DNA from: an uncultured Nitrosomonas sp.
Lineage (GTDB): Bacteria > Pseudomonadota > Gammaproteobacteria > Burkholderiales > Nitrosomonadaceae
DNA: 64,000 nucleotides
Direction: 5' to 3'
NCBI GenBank assembly: GCA_949281375.1
Contig: CASDLT010000047.1
Location: forward strand, 1 to 64,000
The notes beneath the pieces are model-generated. The model had not been told where the DNA came from, did not search any database, and worked only from the letters and a program-made list of their open reading frames with translations. Each line of letters starts with the position of its first letter. Positions within the stretch are counted from its first letter, which is position 1. The translations under genes and the position numbers were made by a program. This document shows, in pieces, positions 57,926 through 64,000 of the stretch.

Positions 57926-59227
57926 GTGGCAGAACTAAAAAAAATACTCATTCCTGATATTGGCGATTTTAAGGACGTTCCCGTCATTGAAGTGCTGGTT
58001 AAAGCAGGTGATGCGGTGAATGCCGAGGATGCGTTGATTACCCTGGAGTCTGATAAGGCGACCATCGAGATTCCTTCGCCTTATTCGGGTTCCATCAAAG
58101 AATTATTTGTTCGAGTGGGCGATAAGGTATCTGAAGGCGCGGTAGTTGCCGCGATTGAGGTATCTGACCAACGTTCGCTTGAAAAAGACCAGCTTGCTAC
58201 TTCAGGCGCCAGCATTTTACAGATTCCAGAAAAAAAACAGGAAACCTCTGTTCAGCAACCGGTCGCGAGTGCAGAATCAGACAAGACTCAGACAATAGCT
58301 TATCCAGTTCGAGTGCAGTCGTTCGCTCATGCAAGTCCATCGATTCGTCGTTTTGCGCGTGAGCTTGGCGTTGATCTTAACGCCATCACCGGTAGTGGGG
58401 CAAAACACCGCATTTTGAAAGAAGATGTGCAGGCGTATGTAAAAAATGAATTATCGAAAAGCCGCAGTAACGACAGCGGATCAGCACTTAACTTATTACC
58501 TTGGCCACAAGTCAATTTTGCTAAGTTCGGTCCAATCGAGCTTAAACCGCTGAGCCGCATCAAGCAAATTTCAGGAGCGAATTTGCATCGGAACTGGGTC
58601 ATGATTCCCCATGTCACGCAGTTTGATGAAGCCGATATCACCGATTTGGAAGCTTTGCGAAAAGAATTTAACGAAAAAGAAAACAAAGTCAAGCTGACAC
58701 TCCTGGCTTTTTTAATGAAAGCGCTGGTTGCGTCGCTTAAGAAATTTCCGGAATTTAACGCGTCCATGAATAATGCCGTGGATGGGGAGATCAATCTGAT
58801 CATCAAACATTATTATCACATTGGATTTGCAGTTGATACGGTGAATGGTCTGATTGTGCCGGTCATCAAGGATATCGACCAGAAAGGAATCATCACCATA
58901 GCCGAAGAATTGATTCAGCTTTCAGCTTTGGCGCGGGAAGGCAAATTGAAACCGGTTGATATGCAAGGTGCGAGCTTTACCATTTCGAGCTTGGGCGGTA
59001 TCGGCGGCACGGCATTTACACCGATTATCAATGCGCCAGAAGTGGCGATTCTGGGGGTTTCAAAAGCAAGCATCAAGCCCATTTATCATGGTAAGCAGTT
59101 TGCTCCCCGGTTGATGTTGCCTCTATCGCTTTCCTATGATCATCGGGTAATTGATGGTGCCGCGGCAGCGCGGTTCACTACCCATCTGTCCGAGGTTTTA
59201 ACCGATATGCGCCTGGCCTTGTTGTGA
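57926..59227 (+). CDS. aceF: Dihydrolipoamide acetyltransferase (E2)
   Basis: 433 residues, GTG start with a GAGG site. A single lipoyl domain (residues 1-80, lipoyl-Lys in ESDKATIEIP), a Pro/Gln/Ala linker, an E3/E1-binding domain (near 137-170: SPSIRRFARELGVDLNAI) and the catalytic domain ending in SYDHRVIDGAAAARF. E. coli AceF has three lipoyl domains, so this is the short form. It forms the core of pyruvate dehydrogenase. Confidence 0.97.
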   Translation: MAELKKILIPDIGDFKDVPVIEVLVKAGDAVNAEDALITLESDKATIEIPSPYSGSIKELFVRVGDKVSEGAVVAAIEVSDQRSLEKDQLATSGASILQIPEKKQETSVQQPVASAESDKTQTIAYPVRVQSFAHASPSIRRFARELGVDLNAITGSGAKHRILKEDVQAYVKNELSKSRSNDSGSALNLLPWPQVNFAKFGPIELKPLSRIKQISGANLHRNWVMIPHVTQFDEADITDLEALRKEFNEKENKVKLTLLAFLMKALVASLKKFPEFNASMNNAVDGEINLIIKHYYHIGFAVDTVNGLIVPVIKDIDQKGIITIAEELIQLSALAREGKLKPVDMQGASFTISSLGGIGGTAFTPIINAPEVAILGVSKASIKPIYHGKQFAPRLMLPLSLSYDHRVIDGAAAARFTTHLSEVLTDMRLALL

Positions 59228-59287
59228 TTCATTACGTACGCTGCGATATTTCCCATAAGGCTAGGCATTATTAAAACATTTTCTCTG

Positions 59288-59938
59288 ATGGGTGTTTATG
59301 GCGGTACGTTTGATCCCATTCACTATGGTCATTTACGTATTGCTGAGGAATCAGGGGATTTGATTGGCTTGACTCGGATCATTTTTGTGCCATCCGGAAC
59401 TCCCCGGTTGCGTGTTGAACCGATTGCCTCGAGAACTCACCGATCGCAAATGGTCAGCTTGGCCATCCACGGAAACGATAGATTTCAACTGGATAATCGT
59501 GAAATCCATCGTGACGGAATCAGCACTACGGTTGAATCCCTGCGTAAATTCCGCAGCGAAGTTGATGATCAGACGGCCCTTTGTTTTTTATTAGGTATCG
59601 ATGCTTTTATAAGAATTAATCAATGGCATAGTTGGCGGGCGCTGTTTGATTTATGCCATATTATTGTTGTTCCACGGCCGGGCTATCCTTTTATTCACGA
59701 CCGTCAAGATTTGCATGATGATATCAAAGCAGAGCTAGTGTTCCGTCAAATTCAGGATCCTCATAACCTGACACTTCAAGCGAATGGTTTTGTCTATACT
59801 GCACATACTTCCTTGCTCGAGATTTCCGCTTCGTATATCCGATCATTGGTTACAGCAGGAAAAAGCATTCGCTACTTATTGCCCGAGAGTGTGGCTGATT
59901 ATATTAAAAACAACGGCTTATATAGCGAGAAAAAATGA
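59288..59938 (+). CDS. nadD: Nicotinate-nucleotide adenylyltransferase
   Basis: 216 residues. Makes deamido-NAD from NaMN and ATP. Motifs: GGTFDPIHYGHLRIAEE at the start and ISASYIRSLV near the end. It begins 60 bp after aceF. Its stop overlaps the rsfS start by 4 bp, a coupling common in bacteria. Confidence 0.95.
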   Translation: MGVYGGTFDPIHYGHLRIAEESGDLIGLTRIIFVPSGTPRLRVEPIASRTHRSQMVSLAIHGNDRFQLDNREIHRDGISTTVESLRKFRSEVDDQTALCFLLGIDAFIRINQWHSWRALFDLCHIIVVPRPGYPFIHDRQDLHDDIKAELVFRQIQDPHNLTLQANGFVYTAHTSLLEISASYIRSLVTAGKSIRYLLPESVADYIKNNGLYSEKK

Positions 59939-60255
59939 ATTCAGAAGAGCTTGTAAAAATCGTGGTCAATGCGCTTGAAGATATTAAGGCTTATGATATT
60001 GATGTCATTGATGTTTCTAAAATAACATCCTTATTTGGATACATTATTATTGCAAGCGCAGATTCCACCCGGCAAACCAAATCACTGGCCAATAATGTCC
60101 AAGAAAAAGTAAAAGGGGCAGGTGGACATATTTTTAGCGTCGAAGGTGAGCAATCTGGAGAATGGCTACTGGTCGATCTTGGCGACGCAATCGTACATAT
60201 TATGTTGCCCGCTGCTCGCGAATACTATAATTTGAAAGCGCTGTGGTCCAGGTGA
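59935..60255 (+). CDS. rsfS: Ribosomal silencing factor
   Basis: 106 residues. RsfS (Iojap family) binds ribosomal protein L14 and blocks subunit joining in starvation. Seen: [33 protein letters not shown] and [28 protein letters not shown]. Overlaps nadD by 4 bp. Confidence 0.95.
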   Translation: MNSEELVKIVVNALEDIKAYDIDVIDVSKITSLFGYIIIASADSTRQTKSLANNVQEKVKGAGGHIFSVEGEQSGEWLLVDLGDAIVHIMLPAAREYYNLKALWSR

Positions 60256-60304
60256 ATGCAGATGGCAAACTGCGGACCGATACGCTCGCAGATATTTCTG
60301 CAGT

Positions 60305-60775
60305 ATGAAGTTACTCATATTCGCGGTCGGCAACAAAATGCCCGACTGGATTAAAACTGGCTATCTTGAGTATATTAAGCGCTTGCCTCGTGAAATATCA
60401 GTTCATTTGATAGAAATAAAACCTGAGAAAAGAACTTCAGGTAAGCAAACCGAACAGCTGTTAAGTGCTGAAAGCCAACGAATACAGTCTGCACTGCCAC
60501 CGCACTGTCACATCGTGGTACTCGATGAACATGGCGAACAATTTCCTACCACTAAATTTGCACATGAAATCAAGCGATGGATGAGCGAAGGCAACGACGT
60601 AGTGTTTATTATTGGTGGCGCCGATGGATTGCACGTGAGCATTAAACAGATGGCTAACGAGATGATTGCGTTGTCGAAGCTGACTTTGCCGCATGGCTTG
60701 GTTCGAGTGCTTCTCGCCGAGCAATTATATCGTGCTGTTTCTATTCTTCATGGTCATCCCTATCATCGAGCATAA
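60305..60775 (+). CDS. rlmH: 23S rRNA pseudouridine-1915 methyltransferase
   Basis: 156 residues, SPOUT fold with a trefoil knot. Methylates m3-pseudouridine 1915 in helix 69 of 23S rRNA. Motifs: [27 protein letters not shown] and the knot end [20 protein letters not shown] with [11 protein letters not shown]. Follows rsfS by 49 bp, the usual order. Confidence 0.97.
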   Translation: MKLLIFAVGNKMPDWIKTGYLEYIKRLPREISVHLIEIKPEKRTSGKQTEQLLSAESQRIQSALPPHCHIVVLDEHGEQFPTTKFAHEIKRWMSEGNDVVFIIGGADGLHVSIKQMANEMIALSKLTLPHGLVRVLLAEQLYRAVSILHGHPYHRA

Positions 60776-60869
60776 ATTGTTCTATTGTTCTATGCCGTTG
60801 TGTTTCTATTGATGAGATAATGCTGGAGCGCAAGTAATCCGGCCATTCAAAATTTACAAGCCTTGTTAC

Positions 60870-61493
60870 ATGATACTTTCTGATAATCAAATATACCTTG
60901 CTTCAAGAAGTCCGCGGCGGCGAGAATTGCTCAGACAAATTGGCGTTAAATTCAATCTTTTACTAATGAGAGAAACGCTGGGACGCCCGGTCGATATCGA
61001 TGAACAGCCCTTCGCAGGAGAAACGCCGACTGACTATATTTATCGGGTCGTTCAGTTCAAAGCAAACGAAGGGTGGAAACGAATCCTTCAACGGAAATTT
61101 CCGGTTTTGCCTGTGTTGGTGGCTGATACGATCGTCGCATTGGATGGTTGTATTTTAGGAAAACCAAAAGATATAGTGCAAGCGGAAGAAATGCTGAGAA
61201 CCTTGTCCGGCCGATCCCATCAGGTCATGACAGCGATCGGAGTGGGCATCAAAGATAAAGTTCAGATACGATTGTCGACTTCAACCGTGCGGTTTCGTGA
61301 GATCAGCGAGCGGGAAATCCGAAAGTATTTGGCGCAAAACACGATGCTTGACAAAGCAGGGGCATATGCCATCCAAGGCATGGCTGCTGCTTTTATTGTT
61401 GAAATCGCAGGTAGCTATAGTGGAATTGTGGGGTTACCTCTATATGAAACTGCACAATTGCTTGAGGAAGCGGGAATAGAGCTTTACCCGTGA
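60870..61493 (+). CDS. maf: Maf-family nucleotide pyrophosphatase
   Basis: 207 residues. Maf proteins hydrolyse modified or non-canonical nucleoside triphosphates. Motifs: LASRSPRRRELLRQIGV at the start, VADTIVALDG and the middle KPKDIVQAEEMLRTLSG. The C-terminal GAYAIQGMAAAFI and SGIVGLPLYET fit the family. The subtype (YhdE or YceF) is not assigned. Confidence 0.93.
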   Translation: MILSDNQIYLASRSPRRRELLRQIGVKFNLLLMRETLGRPVDIDEQPFAGETPTDYIYRVVQFKANEGWKRILQRKFPVLPVLVADTIVALDGCILGKPKDIVQAEEMLRTLSGRSHQVMTAIGVGIKDKVQIRLSTSTVRFREISEREIRKYLAQNTMLDKAGAYAIQGMAAAFIVEIAGSYSGIVGLPLYETAQLLEEAGIELYP

Positions 61494-61591
61494 ATCACGT
61501 TATTGCTATTGCAACCGATGATTCTGATCATTACCCCCAATGATAAGTGCTCAGGTGTTGAATATTTTAGAGTACAGCTTGTATTATTCCT

Positions 61592-63046
61592 ATGAATAAC
61601 GAAATTCTTGTTAATATCACACCTCAGGAAACCCGTGTTGCCATTCTTGAACAGGGCGTTACTCAAGAGCTCCATATTGAAAGAACAAGTGGTCGGGGCA
61701 TTGTAGGAAATATTTATAATGGTCGTGTCAGCCGTGTTTTGCCCGGTATGCAATCTGCTTTTGTCGATATCGGTCTTGATCGGGCTGCATTCTTGCATGT
61801 AGCCGATATTTGGAGCTCAAACCAAGATAGCGAATCAATTAAACCAATTGAGAAATTGTTGTATGAAGGTAATGGCCTATTGGTTCAGGTTATCAAGGAT
61901 GCGATCGGGACTAAGGGGGCTCGACTATCGACCCAGATTAGTTTGGCAGGCCGATTTCTGGTTTTTTTGCCTCAAGAATCTCACATTGGCATCTCTCAGC
62001 GTATCGAGAATGATACTGAACGGGAATTATTGCGCGAAAAGCTGCAACAGCTTTTGCCGATGGAAGAAGAAGGGGGCTATATAATCCGAACGATGGCTGA
62101 AACGGCAGACAAAAATGATCTGCGGGCGGATCTGGAATATCTGCACAGACTTTGGCACGATATTCAACAAAAGTCTCAGACCATTGCGGCGCCCATGTTG
62201 CTTTATCAGGATTTAGATTTAAGTCATCGGGTATTGAGAGATTTCGTCAATGAAGACACTTCGCGAATATTGGTGGATTCACGTGAGAATTTTCAGCGAT
62301 TAATGAAATTTGCTCAAAGCTACATGTCCTATGTTGTCGAGCGACTTACTTTATATACTGGAGATCGTCCATTATTCGATTTGTACGCTGTTGAAGAAGA
62401 AATTGAAAAATCCTTGGCTAAGCGGGTTAACCTGAAATCAGGCGGGTATCTGATCATTGATCAAACCGAAGCTTTGACGACGATGGATGTAAATACAGGC
62501 GGTTTCATTGGCGTGCGGAATTTTGATGACACGATTTTTAAAACCAATCTTGAAGCTGCTCAAGTCATTGCACGTCAACTGCGTTTACGCAATTTGGGTG
62601 GAATCATTATTATTGATTTCATCGATATGGATTCGGATGAGCACAGGTCAGCAGTATTAACCGAACTTAATAAAGCGTTACTCAAAGATCGCACCCGAAT
62701 TACTGTGAATGGATTCAGTGCGCTTGGATTAGTTGAAATGACACGCAAACGTACGCGCGAAAGTCTTGCCCATGTGTTGTGTGAGCCGTGTCCGACATGT
62801 CAGGGAAGGGGAGAGATCCGCACGGCACAGACAATTTGCTATGAAATATTACGAGAACTTTTACGAGAATCGCGACAGTTTGACGCCAATGAATTTCGCA
62901 TTCTAGCATCGCATCAGGTAATTGATTTGTTTTTGGATGAGGAATCTCAAAGTCTGGCTCAACTAGGTGATTTCATCGCAAAACCAATTAGTTTGCAGGT
63001 TGAGGAATCGTATACTCAAGAACAATATGATGTCATTCTTATGTGA
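61592..63046 (+). CDS. rng: Ribonuclease G
   Basis: 484 residues, RNase E/G family without the long RNase E scaffold. An S1 domain at about 35-120 (GNIYNGRVSRVLPGMQSAFVDIG), the DNase I-like catalytic core with TTMDVNTGGF and IIIDFIDM (Asp pair), and the zinc-link Cys in CEPCPTCQGRGE. It matures the 5' end of 16S rRNA and decays some mRNAs. Follows maf by about 98 bp, the usual neighbour pair. Confidence 0.97.
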   Translation: MNNEILVNITPQETRVAILEQGVTQELHIERTSGRGIVGNIYNGRVSRVLPGMQSAFVDIGLDRAAFLHVADIWSSNQDSESIKPIEKLLYEGNGLLVQVIKDAIGTKGARLSTQISLAGRFLVFLPQESHIGISQRIENDTERELLREKLQQLLPMEEEGGYIIRTMAETADKNDLRADLEYLHRLWHDIQQKSQTIAAPMLLYQDLDLSHRVLRDFVNEDTSRILVDSRENFQRLMKFAQSYMSYVVERLTLYTGDRPLFDLYAVEEEIEKSLAKRVNLKSGGYLIIDQTEALTTMDVNTGGFIGVRNFDDTIFKTNLEAAQVIARQLRLRNLGGIIIIDFIDMDSDEHRSAVLTELNKALLKDRTRITVNGFSALGLVEMTRKRTRESLAHVLCEPCPTCQGRGEIRTAQTICYEILRELLRESRQFDANEFRILASHQVIDLFLDEESQSLAQLGDFIAKPISLQVEESYTQEQYDVILM

Positions 63047-63135
63047 ATTGGACTGTTCAAAAGAAGTAAACGAATTGCTCGCTGGCTTTCTTCATTTTTT
63101 TATTGCACTTCAATCTGCGGCGATAATTGATTTAT

Positions 63136-63276
63136 GGAAACGCTGATTCATTCTCCGCACGAATGAATTGCTTTGTTGCGCGGTACTCCTTTCCTGGTGT
63201 AAGTGTTGATAGGTCTCGTTTGCTGCGTTCCGTATGCCTTACGCTTCATCTCGTTCGCAGAATTAATCAGCATTCC
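63136..63276. mobile_element. MITE-like repeat, copy 2
   Basis: 141-bp element matching 15172-15311. The terminal inverted repeats are better preserved here: GGAAACGCTGATTCATTC at the left, complement of the right end GGAATGCTGATTAATTC. TTTA occurs just outside both ends (63131-63134 and 63277-63280), a possible target duplication. It lies about 90 bp downstream of rng. Confidence 0.68.
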
Positions 63277-64000
63277 TTTAGAAGTATGAAATGCAAGAAA
63301 TCTCAGATTGTTGTGCGCGTTTGAATCGGAAATATCCAAGAACCAAACCAAAGCTAAAGTTTCCTTGCTGGTTTTTTTACAATTATCCTGCCAAGAACCA
63401 GCCCATCAGAATGACCCGTCGGTGAAATCTGTATCTGCAGCTGTCAGATTGAGAACTACAAAACCCAAGATTGCCCATGCCTTTCGTGCCGGTCGGTGGC
63501 GCGACCCTTGAGCTTTTTATTGCATATGCAAAAATTGAAATGCGGTTGACCCAGCCCAATCAATGGATGTTTGCCGTTGATCAGTTCAATCAACGGTTGC
63601 TGAAAATATCACTAATCAAGTGCTTTTATCTTTAGGTTCCACCAAAATTCCATCTGAATTTGTAAGAAATACTCTGTAACTGTCTCATCTCTAGCAAGTC
63701 TTAATTGAAAAAAATATGAATATTAAACCATCGTATTAGGCGTTATTCAGGACGGAATAAGCTCGAAATAGATGGATACGAAATTATAAATTAGAGCGGT
63801 AAGTCGCGGAAAAGATATCTTTTGATCATGAGGTTATCGCAATAAGGGTAGTCCCTTTCGTAGTAAATGCGAAGCATGTTAATTCTGTGCTATCAACATT
63901 CATCAATCTTGACGAACAGAACATTCATGATTACCCTGGTATACTCAGGGGTAATTGAGATTTGCTGCAAGAAATACTGAGTTATCAAAATTTGAAAAAA
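63277..64000. other. Terminal 724 bp without a supported gene
   Basis: One plus-strand frame of 67 codons (63308-63511) has no recognised family or ribosome site. GCTGGTT near 63369 and AACCAGC near 63397 could pair around a T-run. Nothing else was found before the window end. Confidence 0.45.

Noticed and set aside
63308-63511. 67-codon frame near the window end
   Set aside because: No start context, no family; composition resembles non-coding DNA.

Overview
The window looks like a chromosomal segment of a betaproteobacterium, most probably of the Nitrosomonas group (an inference). Reasons: moderate GC judged by eye, a core metK-ahcY-metF-folD-aceEF-nadD-rsfS-rlmH-maf-rng gene order, AmgK/MurU cell-wall recycling, a UbiK-type factor, several copper proteins (CopD-cytochrome c fusion, Tat-exported multicopper oxidase, SCO protein) and two exosortase-associated families. 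No ammonia-oxidation gene is present to prove the genus.

Layout. 1-6.8 kb: initiator tRNA, RIO-family kinase, a divergent GAF/HD-GYP phosphodiesterase, a dicarboxylate symporter, hemF, aroC, then tRNA-Arg and tRNA-Phe. 6.8-8.8 kb: poorly coding accessory DNA with small ORFs and an IS3 orfA remnant. 8.8-12.1 kb: a tightly packed SOS-type operon, umuD - exonuclease/GIY-YIG fusion - umuC. 12.3-15.5 kb: family 25 glycosyltransferase, a small RTX protein, an AraC-type receiver regulator and a MITE-like repeat. 15.5-28.3 kb: CopD-cytochrome c-redoxin fusion, SDR, a membrane-anchored pseudokinase, GST, comM, ubiK, amgK-murU-pepP, and an aldehyde dehydrogenase. 28.4-35.5 kb: S8 protease, anti-sigma factor and ECF sigma factor in one operon, a TorF-type porin, a P-loop-like protein, a TIGR04073 exosortase-associated protein, a lipoprotein and a small membrane protein. 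36-38.8 kb: multicopper oxidase and SCO protein. 39.4-47.1 kb: one giant (2583-residue) RTX/cadherin-type protein with a terminator. 47.2-49.4 kb: IS3 orfB remnant, tRNA-Ser, EpsL-like beta-barrel. 49.7-63 kb: housekeeping block for the methionine/SAM cycle (metK; ahcY behind an SAH riboswitch; metF), folD, pyruvate dehydrogenase E1/E2, nadD-rsfS-rlmH, maf and rng, followed by a second copy of the MITE-like repeat and about 700 bp with no clear gene.

The most interesting items are the three-gene mutasome-like operon with a long, possibly DNA-binding UmuD and overlapping palindromes before it; the sigma/anti-sigma/subtilisin operon; the degenerate kinase with three lost catalytic motifs; the CopD-cytochrome-redoxin fusion; a perfect 13-bp-arm inverted repeat between two divergent signalling genes; the paired MITE-like elements at 15.2 and 63.1 kb; and a structured leader before metK. 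Functional links between these are inferences from gene order. All calls come from reading the sequence; no database search was run.
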